Counted from the first letter of the stretch, positions 1 through 9,611 are shown. The stretch is 64,000 nt of DNA from Kytococcus aerolatus (GCF_900187395.1 NZ_FYEZ01000002.1:372001-436000), one strand, 5' to 3'. The notes: generated from the sequence alone by a model not told the origin. Program-made: numbers and translations.

Positions 1-285
1 CGGGGGGTGGTCCTGGTGGGACCCTCCGAGTCCGAGCAGACGGACGACGAGGGGTACTACCCCGCCGAGCTGGAGGGCCTGGAGGTCGTCGACGCGGCCG
101 GGGAACCGCTGGGTACCGTCGTGACGCTCCACCTGCGCCCGGCCCAGGACATCTTGGAGATCCGGCTCCCCGGTGGCCACCAGCCGCTCGTCCCGTTCGT
201 GGAGGAGCTCGTCCCCACGATCGACCTGGAGGCCGGGCGGGTCACCGTCACCGCACCGGCCGGCCTGCTGGAGCCCCTCGACTGA
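1..285 (+). CDS. rimM: Ribosome maturation factor RimM, C-terminal part (cut by window start)
   Basis: Open from the first base in frame 1, so the N-terminal RimM domain lies outside the window. The visible ~94 residues are the PRC-barrel part, with an [16 protein letters not shown]-type barrel strand and a C-terminal [14 protein letters not shown] segment typical of RimM, which helps assemble the head of the 30S subunit by binding S19. The stop codon overlaps the trmD start by one base (TGATG), the usual rimM-trmD coupling. The true start cannot be seen. Confidence 0.9.
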   Translation, partial: RGVVLVGPSESEQTDDEGYYPAELEGLEVVDAAGEPLGTVVTLHLRPAQDILEIRLPGGHQPLVPFVEELVPTIDLEAGRVTVTAPAGLLEPLD

Positions 286-1034
286 TGCCCGCCACCCTGA
301 GCCCCCGCGCCACCCTGCGCATCGACGTCGTCACGATCTTCCCCGAGTACCTGCGGGCGCTCGACCTCTCGCTGCTCGGCAAGGCGCAGCGGGACGGCCT
401 GCTCGAGGTGCACGTGCACGACCTGCGCGACTTCACCCACGACCGGCACCGCACCGTCGACGACACCCCCTACGGGGGTGGCGCCGGCATGGTGATGCGC
501 CCGGAGCCGTGGGGGGAGGCCCTCGACCACGTCCTTGGGCTGGCGCCCGACCGGACCCCGACGCTCGTGGTGCCCGGACCCGGCGGAGACCGGTTCACCC
601 AGCAGCGGGCCCACGAGCTCGCTGGCCGCGACTGGCTGGTCTTCGCCTGTGGCCGGTACGAGGGCATCGACGAGCGGGTCGTCGAGGAGTACTCCGAGCG
701 GGTGGAGCTCCAGGTCCTCTCCCTGGGTGACTACGTCCTGAACGGTGGTGAGGTGGCCGTGCTGGCCATGACCGAGGCCGTCGGGCGACTCGTGCCCGGT
801 GTGGTCGGGAACGCCGAGTCCCTCGTCGAGGAGTCCCACGAGGACGGCCTGCTGGAGTACCCGGTCTACACCAAGCCCGCCTCCTGGCGAGGGCGCGAGG
901 TACCGCCCGTCCTGCTCTCCGGACATCACGGAAGGGTCACGGAGTGGCGGCACGCGCAGCGGATCGAGCGGACCCGGGCCCGTCGCCCTGACATGCTGCC
1001 TCACGGACAAGCCGATCGGGGCTCGCCCGGCTGA
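285..1034 (+). CDS. trmD: tRNA (guanine-N1-)-methyltransferase TrmD
   Basis: 249 residues, normal length. Methylates G37 next to the anticodon using S-adenosylmethionine and so prevents +1 frameshifting. The SPOUT trefoil-knot motifs are present: GGGAGM at residues 64-69, CGRYEGID at about 122-129 and [11 protein letters not shown] at about 146-156. The C-terminal domain ends in a basic [11 protein letters not shown] stretch that fits tRNA binding. The start overlaps the rimM stop by one base. In many bacteria rplS follows directly; here a symporter gene sits between trmD and rplS. Confidence 0.97.
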   Translation: MPATLSPRATLRIDVVTIFPEYLRALDLSLLGKAQRDGLLEVHVHDLRDFTHDRHRTVDDTPYGGGAGMVMRPEPWGEALDHVLGLAPDRTPTLVVPGPGGDRFTQQRAHELAGRDWLVFACGRYEGIDERVVEEYSERVELQVLSLGDYVLNGGEVAVLAMTEAVGRLVPGVVGNAESLVEESHEDGLLEYPVYTKPASWRGREVPPVLLSGHHGRVTEWRHAQRIERTRARRPDMLPHGQADRGSPG

Positions 1035-1066
1035 CGCGCCCGCGAGCCCCTCGAGGAGGACTGACC

Positions 1067-2548
1067 GTGGACACCATCGAGACCTGGCTCGCCGACGCCG
1101 GAGCCTGGATCTGGGGGCCGATGACGCCCTTGGTCCTGCTGGCCGGCATCGCTTTCACCGTCATGACCGGAGCGGTGCAGATCCGCATGCTCCCGGCCAT
1201 GTTCCAGACCCTGCTGGACCCACCGCTGAAGGACGAGAACGGGGAGGATCGCAGCGTCTCCACGCTGGCCGCCTTCTCGGTCTCGGCGGCCGGGCGCATC
1301 GGGACGGCGAACATCGCCGGCGTGTCCGCGGCCGTGGCCCTGGGCGGGGCCGGTTCGGTCTTCTGGATGTGGCTCATCGCCCTCGTGGGCGGGGCCACCG
1401 CCTTCGTGGAGTCCACGATCTCGCAGCTCTACAAGGTCCGGGAGGGGGACGCCTACCGCGGTGGTGGAGCGGTGGTCTACGAGAAGGCCCTGGGCACCCG
1501 GGTCGGTGGCGTGCTGGTGGCCGTCATGGTCCTCGTGTGCGCGGGCATCTCCTTCAACATGCTCCAGGCGAACACCATCCGCGTCGCGGTCGACGAGGCG
1601 ATCCCCACCGAGGCGGCCTGGGTCAACTGGGCGGTGGCCGCCGTGGTGGCCCTGCTCACGGCCGTCGTCGTCATCGGCGGGGTCCGCCGGATCGGCCGCG
1701 TGGCCGAGATGCTCGTGCCCTTCATGGCCGGGGCCTACCTGCTCCTGGGGCTGAGCATCCTCCTCATCAACATCGATCAGGTGCCCGAGGTCTTCGGCAA
1801 CATCTTCGGTCAGGCCTTCGGCCTGCAGGCCATCGCGGCGGGGAGCTTCATGGGCATGGTCATGGAGGGCGTGAAGCGCGCCATGTTCTCCAACGAGGCC
1901 GGGATGGGCCTCACCGGCCACGCGGCCGCCTCCGCCTCGGTCTCCCACCCCGTCAAGCAGGGCTTCGCCCAGACCCTCGGCGTGTACCTGGACACCCTCG
2001 TGGTGTGCACCATCACCGCGTTCATCGTGCTCTCGGCCGATCCCGACCTGGGCGGCGAGGAGGCCGGTGCAGAGCTGGCCTCGGCCTCCATCGTGGACGC
2101 GGTCGGCAGCTGGGGCGCGATCGCCCTCGGCGTCATCCTGTTCACCCTGGCCTTCACCTCCGTGCTGGCCGACTACTACTACGGTGAGTCCAACGTGCAG
2201 TACCTCACCAGCAACCGGGGTGTGCTGTGGGCGTTCAAGGTGGTCTTCGTGGCGCTGACCTTCCTCGGCTGCCTCGTGGAGCCGACCCTGCTGTGGGCGT
2301 TGGCGGACTTCCTGTTCCCGCTGCTCGCGGTCCTCACCATCGTCTCCCTGCTCCTCCTGGCGCCGAAGGCGGCCTGGCTGCTCAAGGACTACCGGGCCCA
2401 GCTGGCCGAGGGGCGGAACCCGGCCCTCACCTCGGACCGCCTGCCGGCGGAGTGGCGGGGCATCACCTGCTGGGAGCCGGAGGACTCGATGGACCACGCC
2501 GACGCGGTGGCCTACCGGCGGGAGCACCTGGACACCGGCGCACGCTGA
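1067..2548 (+). CDS. Alanine/glycine:cation symporter family (AGCS) transporter
   Basis: 493 residues with about ten hydrophobic helices. GTG start 8 bases after a GAGGAGGA ribosome binding site. AGCS signatures are present: AAGRIGTANIAGVSAAVAL after the first helices, where the family usually has GTGNIAG, and MFSNEAGMG near residue 275 followed by a VSHPVKQGFAQ block. The family imports alanine or glycine with Na+ or H+. It interrupts the trmD-rplS order and is one of two AGCS paralogues in the window (the other at 55278). Substrate and coupling ion are inferred from the family only; the GTG-to-GTA change in the signature could alter specificity. Confidence 0.9.
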   Translation: MDTIETWLADAGAWIWGPMTPLVLLAGIAFTVMTGAVQIRMLPAMFQTLLDPPLKDENGEDRSVSTLAAFSVSAAGRIGTANIAGVSAAVALGGAGSVFWMWLIALVGGATAFVESTISQLYKVREGDAYRGGGAVVYEKALGTRVGGVLVAVMVLVCAGISFNMLQANTIRVAVDEAIPTEAAWVNWAVAAVVALLTAVVVIGGVRRIGRVAEMLVPFMAGAYLLLGLSILLINIDQVPEVFGNIFGQAFGLQAIAAGSFMGMVMEGVKRAMFSNEAGMGLTGHAAASASVSHPVKQGFAQTLGVYLDTLVVCTITAFIVLSADPDLGGEEAGAELASASIVDAVGSWGAIALGVILFTLAFTSVLADYYYGESNVQYLTSNRGVLWAFKVVFVALTFLGCLVEPTLLWALADFLFPLLAVLTIVSLLLLAPKAAWLLKDYRAQLAEGRNPALTSDRLPAEWRGITCWEPEDSMDHADAVAYRREHLDTGAR

Positions 2549-2557
2549 CCTGTGGCA

Positions 2558-2670
2558 GAATGACCCGCTGCTGATCGTCTCGCACAGCCCCTGCCGCAGG
2601 GGGGAGAAGCCGCGAGGTCGTGCGATCAGCGTTCCCACACCGTCCACGGCGCCGCCGTGGTGAGAACACA
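2558..2670 (+). promoter_or_regulatory. rplS promoter box and structured leader
   Basis: A CAGAAT box at about 2557-2562 could be the -10 of an rplS promoter. Just downstream, CTGAT and then CGCAC on the left can pair with GTGCG and ATCAG on the right (about 2571-2629), enclosing a smaller CCCCTG/CAGGGG hairpin. About 80 bases then separate this structure from the rplS start. Leaders that bind L19 are known in other phyla; whether this one does is inference. Confidence 0.35.
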
Positions 2671-2711
2671 GTGCCGGTGACCTGCGCGCACCGCACGGAA
2701 AGCGACCCAGC

Positions 2712-3074
2712 ATGCAGAAGCTCGACGCCGTCGACGCAGCCAGCCTCCGCGACGACATCCCGGAGTTCCGCGCCGGTGACACCGTGAACGTCCACGTGAA
2801 GGTCATCGAGGGCAACCGCACCCGTGTCCAGGTCTTCAAGGGCATCGTCATCCGCCGCCACGGCCGTGGCATCGGCGAGACCTACACCGTCCGCAAGGTC
2901 AGCTTCGGCATCGGTGTGGAGCGCACCTTCCCGGTGCACTCCCCGGTGGTGGAGAAGATCGAGGTCCTGACCCGTGGTGACGTCCGTCGCGCCAAGCTCT
3001 ACTACCTGCGCGACCTGCGCGGCAAGGCCGCTCGCATCCGCGAGAAGCGCGACAACACCGCGACCCAGGCCTGA
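2712..3074 (+). CDS. rplS: 50S ribosomal protein L19
   Basis: 120 residues, the usual L19 length. Contains the typical [19 protein letters not shown] strand, the [16 protein letters not shown] loop and [11 protein letters not shown], which build the L19 barrel at the 30S-50S interface. A basic C-terminal helix follows. It stands after a 160-base leader that can fold, so it is probably transcribed from its own promoter rather than only by read-through from the symporter gene upstream. Confidence 0.97.
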   Translation: MQKLDAVDAASLRDDIPEFRAGDTVNVHVKVIEGNRTRVQVFKGIVIRRHGRGIGETYTVRKVSFGIGVERTFPVHSPVVEKIEVLTRGDVRRAKLYYLRDLRGKAARIREKRDNTATQA

Positions 3075-3115
3075 CCAGGGTCCACCGGGCCCCGTCCTCG
3101 ACGGGGTCCCCCGCG

Positions 3116-3754
3116 ATGACGACTCACGTGCCGCCCCCGTCCACCGGACAGGGGCGGCACGTCGTCCTCCGGCCGTCCTCGGCGTCGAGGACGGGCCGGG
3201 GGGCGCGGCGTGGCCGGCGGACCCCCGCCAGCTTCCGCCGGCTGGGTCTGTGGGCCGCCCTGGCGACCGTCGTGGCCCTGGTCTTCGTGGCGGCGTTCGT
3301 CCGGACCTACCGGGTGACCGGCCCGTCGATGGAGCCGACCCACCCCGAGGGCCAGGTGGTGGTGGCCACCCGGCTCGGGGGGCTCTCCGGACCGGTGGAG
3401 TCGGCGGTCGAGGTCGGTGACGTCGTCGTGCTCGACGCGACGGCAGCCTGGGGGGACCGTGCCGAGGACGGCGGGGAGCTGCGCGTCGTCAAGCGGGTGG
3501 TGGCCGGCCCGGGCGACACCATCACCTGCTGCACCGCCGGTGCGATGGTGCGCAACGGGGAGCCGGTGCCCGCCCGGCGCCCCGGGGGAGAGGGCCTCGA
3601 CAGCCCCTTCGAGGTGGTGCTGGGCCCCGACGAGTGGTGGGTGGTCGGGGACGACCCCTCCGCCTCGAACGACTCCCGCACCCATCTCGCGGCACCCGGG
3701 GGCGGGGCGGTGCGCAGCGAGGAGCTCGTCGCCCACGTACGGTGGGGCCTGTGA
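3116..3754 (+). CDS. lepB: Signal peptidase I (first of two)
   Basis: 212 residues. A basic, disordered N-terminus of ~40 residues is followed by one membrane helix (about 43-62), then the S26 catalytic core. The serine lies in GPSMEPT (about residue 70) and the lysine in VVKRVVAGPGD (about residue 126); a SNDSRTH box near the C-terminus matches the GDxxxxSxDSR region, though the preceding glycine-aspartate pair is degenerate (GDDPSASNDSR). It would cleave secretory preproteins at the outer membrane face. Its stop overlaps a GTG of the next reading frame. Two adjacent paralogues between rplS and rnhB are common in actinobacteria, and the division of labour is unknown. Confidence 0.93.
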   Translation: MTTHVPPPSTGQGRHVVLRPSSASRTGRGARRGRRTPASFRRLGLWAALATVVALVFVAAFVRTYRVTGPSMEPTHPEGQVVVATRLGGLSGPVESAVEVGDVVVLDATAAWGDRAEDGGELRVVKRVVAGPGDTITCCTAGAMVRNGEPVPARRPGGEGLDSPFEVVLGPDEWWVVGDDPSASNDSRTHLAAPGGGAVRSEELVAHVRWGL

Positions 3755-3771
3755 ACCCAGAGGAGCAGTCG

Positions 3772-4533
3772 ATGACGCCTGAGAACGCGGACCGGACGCC
3801 GGACGCCGGCGGAGCCCGCCGGCTGGACGACCCGGTCGGGACCGACCCGGCGGAGTCGGGGACCACGGACCCCTCGACCGAGGAGCGTGCCGACCGCGGT
3901 TCCTGGTGGGACGCCCTCAAGGAGACGGTCGTCGTGGCGGTGCTGGCACTGCTCTTCGCCTTCCTCATCAAGACCTTCCTCGTGCAGGCCTTCTTCATCC
4001 CCTCGGGGTCGATGGAGAACACCCTGGAGGAGGGCGACCGGATCCTGGTCAACAAGCTCTCGCCGACCCCCTTCGAGGTGGAGCGCGGCGACGTCGTGGT
4101 CTTCCAGGACCCGGGCGGCTGGCTGCCGGCCAGCACCACGGAGAAGAGCCCCCTGTACAAGGCAGGTCAGTTCGTGGGCGTCCTCCCCGGGGACGGGGAC
4201 GAGTACCTCATCAAGCGCGTCATCGCGGAGGGTGGCGACGAGGTGGCCTGCTGCGACGCGCAGGGCCGGGTGACCGTGAACGGCGCCCCGCTGGAGGAGT
4301 CCTACGTCTACGAGGGCGACGTGCCCTCGCTGGTGGAGTTCGACGAGACCGTCCCGGCCGACCACGTCTGGGTGATGGGCGACCACCGCTCGAACTCGGG
4401 CGACTCGCGCTTCAACGGGCCGGTGCCCATGGACCGCGTCACCGGGACCGCCTTCGTGGTCATCTGGCCCTTCAACCACCTGGGCACCCTCCCGGACGGC
4501 GGCGTCTTCGACGACGTGAAGTCCGCTGGATGA
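3772..4533 (+). CDS. lepB: Signal peptidase I (second of two)
   Basis: 253 residues from the ATG at 3772, which has AGAGGAG six bases upstream; an in-frame GTG at 3751 overlapping the previous stop is an alternative. An acidic N-terminus of ~45 residues precedes a membrane helix, then PSGSMENTL (catalytic Ser), [13 protein letters not shown] (catalytic Lys) and the full [11 protein letters not shown] box. This copy has the more canonical catalytic motifs, so it is the likelier general signal peptidase. The stop overlaps the rnhB start (ATGA). Confidence 0.95.
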   Translation: MTPENADRTPDAGGARRLDDPVGTDPAESGTTDPSTEERADRGSWWDALKETVVVAVLALLFAFLIKTFLVQAFFIPSGSMENTLEEGDRILVNKLSPTPFEVERGDVVVFQDPGGWLPASTTEKSPLYKAGQFVGVLPGDGDEYLIKRVIAEGGDEVACCDAQGRVTVNGAPLEESYVYEGDVPSLVEFDETVPADHVWVMGDHRSNSGDSRFNGPVPMDRVTGTAFVVIWPFNHLGTLPDGGVFDDVKSAG

Positions 4534-5216
4534 CGCCCACCGGTGGATCGCGGACCAGCCCCACGCTCCGCACGGAGCGGGAGCTGCTGCGCGCTGGGCA
4601 CCGGACGGTGGCCGGCATGGACGAGGTGGGTCGCGGTGCCCTGGCGGGACCGGTGACGGTGGGGGTGGTGGTCGTCGACGGCGACACCCGCTCCGCGCCG
4701 GCCGGGGTGCGTGACTCCAAGGAGCTCTCGGCGGCCCGGCGCGAGGAGCTGGTCCCGGCCCTGCAGGGCTGGGGGGTGGCCCGCGGGGTGGGCCACGCCT
4801 CACCGGCCGAGATCGACGCCCACGGGATCATGGGTGGCCTGCGGCTCGCCGGTCGCCGGGCGCTGGACGCCTGCGGGGTCGAGGTGGACGTCGTCCTGCT
4901 CGACGGCAAGCACGACTGGCTCACCGACCCGATGACGGCGGGCCTGCTCGCCGGGGACGGGCCCCCCGTCCCGCCGGTGGTCACCCGCATCGGGGGCGAC
5001 CGGACCTGTTCCTCGGTGGCCGCCGCGAGCGTCCTGGCCAAGGTGGAGCGGGACGCACGCATGGTCGCCCTGGCCCGGGACCCGGAGTTCGCTCCCTACG
5101 GCTGGGAGGGCAACAAGGGGTACGCGGCGGCCGGTCACCGGGAGGCCCTGCGCCGCTGGGGAGTCAGCAGGGAGCACCGCCGCAGCTGGCGGCTCGGCAT
5201 CGAGGAGGCCGTGTGA
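4530..5216 (+). CDS. rnhB: Ribonuclease HII
   Basis: 228 residues. Removes RNA from RNA-DNA hybrids and misincorporated ribonucleotides. The [14 protein letters not shown] motif near residue 30 carries the first acidic pair; DSKELS and DGKHDWL give further active-site positions and KVERDARM the later one. The ATG overlaps the lepB stop (ATGA), so it is translationally coupled. The stop overlaps the GTG of the DUF2469 gene (GTGA). Placement between lepB and DUF2469 matches the conserved actinobacterial order. Confidence 0.96.
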   Translation: MTPTGGSRTSPTLRTERELLRAGHRTVAGMDEVGRGALAGPVTVGVVVVDGDTRSAPAGVRDSKELSAARREELVPALQGWGVARGVGHASPAEIDAHGIMGGLRLAGRRALDACGVEVDVVLLDGKHDWLTDPMTAGLLAGDGPPVPPVVTRIGGDRTCSSVAAASVLAKVERDARMVALARDPEFAPYGWEGNKGYAAAGHREALRRWGVSREHRRSWRLGIEEAV

Positions 5217-5518
5217 GCACCGACGACCTGGAGCGCTACGAGTCCGAGGCGGAGCTGGCCCTCTACCGCGAGTACCGGGACGTGGTGGGTCTCTTCACCT
5301 ACGTGGTGGAGACCGACCGACGCTTCTACCTGGCCAACGAGGTGGACGTCCGCCTGCGGGGCGAGGACGGGGACACCTGGTTCGACATCCACCTCACCGA
5401 CGCGTGGGTGTGGGACGTCTTCCGGCCGGCCCGCTTCGTCTCCCAGGTGCGGGTGATGACCTTCAAGGACGTCAACGTCGAGGAGATCGCGAAGACGGAG
5501 CTGCAGCCGCCGGAGTGA
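5213..5518 (+). CDS. DUF2469 family protein
   Basis: 101 residues beginning [20 protein letters not shown], followed by [20 protein letters not shown] and [21 protein letters not shown]. This is the small, strongly conserved actinobacterial DUF2469 family (mycobacterial Rv2901c type), always just downstream of rnhB. No catalytic motif is evident and the function is not established. GTGA overlap with rnhB makes it part of the lepB-rnhB operon. Confidence 0.93.
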   Translation: MSTDDLERYESEAELALYREYRDVVGLFTYVVETDRRFYLANEVDVRLRGEDGDTWFDIHLTDAWVWDVFRPARFVSQVRVMTFKDVNVEEIAKTELQPPE

Positions 5519-5630
5519 GCGACCGGCGGCGTGGGGAACCGGGGAGAACCCACCACCAGCGGCCCCCTCCGTCCACAGGCTCGGTGCCGGGTCCGGTTCG
5601 GTGACCCCCTGACCGGGCCACCGTGGGGGC

Positions 5631-5993
5631 ATGATGAGACGACGCACGGAGCTGGGGCAGCGGGGCGAGGACCTCGCCGCGGAGTGGTGGACGGCCCGGG
5701 GATGGCAGGTCCTGGACCGCAACTGGCGGCACGAGCTGGGGGAGATCGACCTGGTCATCGCTCGCGACGGGGTGCTGGTGGTCTGCGAGGTCAAGACGCG
5801 GACCACGGCCGCCTTCGGGGAGCCGGTGGAGATGGTCCGGCCCGCCCAGCGCAGCCGACTGCGCCGGTTGACCGCGGCCTGGCTGCTAGCGCACCCGGGG
5901 CGGTGGCAGGAGATCCGCATCGACGTCCTCGGTGTGCTGGCGCCGCCCTCGGGCCCGGTGACGGTCCACCACGTGATCGGAGCCGTGGCATGA
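5631..5993 (+). CDS. YraN family (UPF0102) endonuclease-fold protein
   Basis: 120 residues. Contains RGEDLAAEWWTARGW, then LGEIDLVIARDGVLVVCEVKTR, where the E-D-ExK residues match the restriction-endonuclease-like fold of the UPF0102 family. Its role is unproven; the constant neighbourhood with comM and dprA hints at DNA processing. ATG codons at 5631 and 5634 are both possible. The stop overlaps the comM-like start (ATGA). Confidence 0.92.
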   Translation: MMRRRTELGQRGEDLAAEWWTARGWQVLDRNWRHELGEIDLVIARDGVLVVCEVKTRTTAAFGEPVEMVRPAQRSRLRRLTAAWLLAHPGRWQEIRIDVLGVLAPPSGPVTVHHVIGAVA

Positions 5994-7516
5994 GCCTGGC
6001 GCGGACCTGGGCGGTGGCCGTGCTGGGCGTCACCGGACGGATGGTCCGGATCGAGGCGGATCTGGGGCAGGGGTTGCCCACCTTCACCCTCGGGGGCCTG
6101 CCGGACGCCGCCTGCGCCCAGGCACCGGACCGGGTCCGGGCGGCGGCGGTGAACTCCGGGATCCCCCTGCCCAGTCGACGCCTCGTGGTCAACCTCTCCC
6201 CGGCGGACCTGCGCAAGCGGGGGACTGGCTTCGATCTCGGCATCGCGCTCGCGGCGCTCGCCGCGGCTGGAGCGCTTCCGGCCGAGGCGGTCGACGGCGT
6301 GGCCCATCTGGGGGAGCTGGGGCTCGACGGGCAGGTCCGGCCCGTCCCCGGGGTCCTGCCCGCGGTGCTCGCAGCACGGGCGGCGGGCGTGGAGCGTGTC
6401 GTGGTGCCGCGGGAGAGTCTCGTGCTGGCGGGGCAGGTGAACGGGGTCGAGATCATCGGGGTGGGTTCGCTCGCCGAGCTCGTGGAGGACTACCGCGAGC
6501 ACGGTCGTCCGCTGGGCCGAGCCGCTCCGGCGCCCGCACCCGAGCCCCCGGTGGAGGTGCCCTGCCTGTCGGAGGTGGTGGGCCAGGAGGCGGCGAAGAA
6601 CGCCCTGGAGGTGGCCGCCGCGGGTGGGCACCACCTGCTGCTGCACGGTGCTCCGGGGACGGGCAAGACCATGCTGGCCAGCCGGCTGCCCGGCCTGCTG
6701 CCGGAGCTCACCGACGAGCAGGCTCTGGAGCTGGCGGCCGTGGAGTCCGTCCTGGACCCGGAGGCTTCCCGCCTCACCCGAACACCACCCTTCATCGCGC
6801 CGCACCACAGCTCGAGCACGAGCGCCCTGGTGGGTGGGGGATCCCGCACCGCGAGGCCGGGGGCGGTGAGCCGGGCGCTGCACGGGGTGCTCTTCCTCGA
6901 CGAGGCGGCCGAGCTCCGGCGGGACGCCCTCGAGGCGCTGCGCCAGCCCCTGGAGGAGGGGCGGGTGGTGCTCCTGCGCGCCGAGGGGGCCGTCGAGCTG
7001 CCGGCCCGCTTCCAGCTGGTGGTGGCCGTGAACCCCTGTCCGTGCGGCCGGGGTGGCCGGCGGGTGGTGCGGGGGCGGGCCTGCGAGTGCTCCCCGGTGG
7101 TGAGGCGGAACTACGCCAAGCGGTTGTCGGGTCCGATCCGGGACCGGATCGACCTGCAGGTGGAGATGGAGCCGGTCTCCGAGCTGTGGGGCACCGAGCG
7201 GGTCCGCGAGACTTCGGCCCGGGTGGCCGAGCGGGTAGCGGTGGCCCGGGAGAGGCAGCGGCACCGGTGGCGCGAGCACCCGTGGGTGCTCAACGCCCAC
7301 GTGCCGGGGAGCGTGCTCCGGAGGGGTGAGCACGCGGTGCCGGCCTCGGCCCTGTCCCCGCTGGAGGACGCGCACCGGGCCGGAGTCCTGAGCGCCCGGG
7401 GGGTGGATCGCGTCCTGCGGGTGGCCCTGACCCTGGCTGACCTGGAGGGTGCCGCCGCGGTCGACGGAGGTCACCTCGGACGGGCCCTCAGCCTGCGTGG
7501 GGAGGAGGCGGCATGA
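5990..7516 (+). CDS. YifB/ComM family Mg-chelatase-like AAA+ ATPase
   Basis: 508 residues, typical size. The N-terminal ChlI-like domain starts SLARTWAVAVLGVTG; Walker A GAPGTGKT lies at residues 220-227 and Walker B LFLDEAAEL at about 300; the PCPCGR Cys cluster and a Mg_chelatase C-terminal domain follow. In naturally competent bacteria ComM is a helicase promoting branch migration during transformation; in actinobacteria the role is untested. It overlaps the genes on both sides by 4 bases, forming a YraN-comM-dprA unit. Confidence 0.94.
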   Translation: MSLARTWAVAVLGVTGRMVRIEADLGQGLPTFTLGGLPDAACAQAPDRVRAAAVNSGIPLPSRRLVVNLSPADLRKRGTGFDLGIALAALAAAGALPAEAVDGVAHLGELGLDGQVRPVPGVLPAVLAARAAGVERVVVPRESLVLAGQVNGVEIIGVGSLAELVEDYREHGRPLGRAAPAPAPEPPVEVPCLSEVVGQEAAKNALEVAAAGGHHLLLHGAPGTGKTMLASRLPGLLPELTDEQALELAAVESVLDPEASRLTRTPPFIAPHHSSSTSALVGGGSRTARPGAVSRALHGVLFLDEAAELRRDALEALRQPLEEGRVVLLRAEGAVELPARFQLVVAVNPCPCGRGGRRVVRGRACECSPVVRRNYAKRLSGPIRDRIDLQVEMEPVSELWGTERVRETSARVAERVAVARERQRHRWREHPWVLNAHVPGSVLRRGEHAVPASALSPLEDAHRAGVLSARGVDRVLRVALTLADLEGAAAVDGGHLGRALSLRGEEAA

Positions 7517-8604
7517 CCACCGGATGGGATGCCGAGCGCCGGGCCCGGGTGGCCTGGAGCCGGATCGCCGAGCCCCTGGACGAGAAGGCCGCCGAGCTGC
7601 GGGAGCGCCACGGGGCGGTGGAGGCACTGGACCGGTTGCGGCAGGACCCCGGACTGGCCGCGGGGCGGTTCGCGCCCCGGCTGGCCGAGCTCGACCTCGA
7701 CCGGGAGGAGGAGCTGGCGGACCGCTTGGGCATCACCGTCCTGGTGCCCGGTGACGACCAGTGGCCGGACGGGGCCGACCGGCTCCTGCAGCCTCCGTCC
7801 TGCCTGTGGGTGCGGGGGAGCGGCCGGCTGGCGGATCTCCTCGTGGACTCGGTGGCGGTGGTGGGCGCCCGGGCGGCCACCGCGTACGGCACGCAGACCG
7901 CCGGGTCCTGGTCGCACGCCCTGGCCGGCTGGGGGCACACGGTGGTCTCCGGGGGAGCCTTCGGCATCGACGCCGCGGCTCATCGGGGAGCGCTCGCGGC
8001 ATCCGGTCGGACCGTCGCCTTCCTGGCCGGAGGGGTCGATAGCGCCTACCCCCGGGCCCATTCCGGGCTGCTGGACGCGGTGCGGGAGAGCGGCGCGCTG
8101 GTCAGCGAGTCGGCGCCGGGCTGCTCTCCGCAGCGGCACCGCTTCCTGACGCGCAACCGGCTCATCGCAGCCTTCTCCACCGGCACCCTGGTCGTGGAGG
8201 CCGGGGCGCGGTCGGGCTCCTTGTCCACGGCGCGGTGGGCCGACCGGTGCTCCCGCCCGGTGGCGGCGGTGCCGGGCCCGGTCAGCTCGGAGATGTCGGT
8301 GGGCACCCACCAGCTGGTCCGGGACGGGGTGGCCGTGCTCGTGACCTCCCCGGAGGAGCTCCTGGAGGCGGTCGGGCCGATGGGCGGTCAGCTGGCCCTG
8401 CCGGTGCAGGGCCACACACTCCCCGCCGACGCCGTCCATCCCGAGCGCCGCTGGTGCTGGGAGGTGCTCTCGGCGAGGCCGGCCACCCCGATGGCGGTCG
8501 CGAGGGCCGGTGGACGAGCCCTGGCCGAGACCGAGGAGGCGCTCGGGATGCTCCTGATGGCCGGGCAGGCCCACCGGGTGGACGGCGGCTGGGTCCGCGC
8601 CTGA
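7513..8604 (+). CDS. dprA: DNA processing protein DprA
   Basis: 363 residues. A helical N-terminal region precedes the Rossmann-like DprA core with VAVVGARAATAYG, VVSGGAFGIDAAAH and EAGARSGSLSTARWA. The C-terminal winged-helix DML1-like segment (from about residue 300) ends VDGGWVRA. DprA loads RecA on incoming single-stranded DNA; actinobacterial homologues are usually kept without a proven competence system. Starts inside the comM stop (ATGA). Confidence 0.95.
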   Translation: MTTGWDAERRARVAWSRIAEPLDEKAAELRERHGAVEALDRLRQDPGLAAGRFAPRLAELDLDREEELADRLGITVLVPGDDQWPDGADRLLQPPSCLWVRGSGRLADLLVDSVAVVGARAATAYGTQTAGSWSHALAGWGHTVVSGGAFGIDAAAHRGALAASGRTVAFLAGGVDSAYPRAHSGLLDAVRESGALVSESAPGCSPQRHRFLTRNRLIAAFSTGTLVVEAGARSGSLSTARWADRCSRPVAAVPGPVSSEMSVGTHQLVRDGVAVLVTSPEELLEAVGPMGGQLALPVQGHTLPADAVHPERRWCWEVLSARPATPMAVARAGGRALAETEEALGMLLMAGQAHRVDGGWVRA

Positions 8605-8642
8605 GCGCCGCAGGAGGCACCTGTCTGTGGTGGACTGCGGGC

Positions 8643-9581
8643 ATGCCGCTGACCACCGCCGTCGAGCAGTTCGCCGACCACCTGCAGGTCGAGCGGGGCC
8701 GCTCGGAGCACACCGTGCGGGCCTACACCGCCGACCTGCGGGCGCTGGTGGGGACGCTCGAGGACCTGGGCGTCGCCGAGTGGAGCGAGGTGACCCTGCG
8801 GCACCTGCGCACGCATGCTGCCCGGAGGTCCGAGGCAGGGCTCGCCCGGGCCACGCTGGCCCGCGGGACCTCCTCCCTCCGTCGCTTCTTCGCGTGGATG
8901 GTCTCCACCGGCCAGCTCGACGAGGACCCCTCGGGGCGATTGGAGGCTCCGCGCCCGGACCGTCGCCTCCCGGGTGTGTTGCGGGCCGACCAGGCAGCGG
9001 AGATGCTCGCGGGGGAACGGCCGGGCCCCCCCGCCGGGGACGGCCCGGGGGGTGAGGACGAGGACGTCCGGGCCCGGGCGGCGGCACTGCGCGACCAGGC
9101 GATCCTGGAGCTCCTCTACGCCACCGGCATCCGGGTCGGTGAGCTGGTGGGCCTGGATCCTGAGGCGGTCGATCTCGGTGACCAGCTGGTGCGGGTGCTC
9201 GGCAAGGGCGACCGGGAGCGGGTCGTGCCCTTCGGCCAACCGGCCCGGGTCGCGCTCGGCCGGTGGGTGGACGAGGGTCTCCCCGTCCTGTCCGGGCCCG
9301 GCGTGACGGCGCTCTTCGTCGGGGTCCGGGGACGGAGGATCGACCCCCGCGAGGTGCGGCGCGTCGTCCACGCCGCGACCCGTGCCGTGGAGGGTGCCCC
9401 CGATCTGGGCCCCCACGGACTGCGTCACTCGGCGGCGACCCACATGGTCGACGCCGGCGCGGATCTTCGTTCGGTGCAGGAGCTGTTGGGCCACTCCAGC
9501 CTCGCCACCACGCAGATCTACACCCACGTCTCGGTGGAGCGGATCCGGGCCGCCTTCGAGCAGGCCCATCCCCGCGCCTGA
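8643..9581 (+). CDS. xerC: Tyrosine recombinase XerC
   Basis: 312 residues. A SAM-like N-terminal domain (about 5-95) precedes the catalytic domain, which holds Arg164 (TGIRVGEL), Lys188 (GKGDRER), His258/Arg261 (HGLRHS), His284 (GHSSLATT) and Tyr293 (IYTHV), the full catalytic set. Resolves chromosome dimers at dif with XerD. Its place between dprA and rpsB is the conserved actinobacterial xerC locus, so it is not a phage integrase. A strong AGGAGG at 8612 lies 25 bases before this ATG, too far; a CTG at 8625 at ideal spacing would add six residues and is a possible alternative start. Confidence 0.93.
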   Translation: MPLTTAVEQFADHLQVERGRSEHTVRAYTADLRALVGTLEDLGVAEWSEVTLRHLRTHAARRSEAGLARATLARGTSSLRRFFAWMVSTGQLDEDPSGRLEAPRPDRRLPGVLRADQAAEMLAGERPGPPAGDGPGGEDEDVRARAAALRDQAILELLYATGIRVGELVGLDPEAVDLGDQLVRVLGKGDRERVVPFGQPARVALGRWVDEGLPVLSGPGVTALFVGVRGRRIDPREVRRVVHAATRAVEGAPDLGPHGLRHSAATHMVDAGADLRSVQELLGHSSLATTQIYTHVSVERIRAAFEQAHPRA

Positions 9582-9611
9582 GGAGCGCGGCGGCGTGACG
9601 GGACCACCCCG

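Noticed and set aside
8643-9581. Phage integrase from an integrated element
   Set aside because: The place between dprA and rpsB, length and motifs fit XerC; there are no att-like repeats or phage genes.
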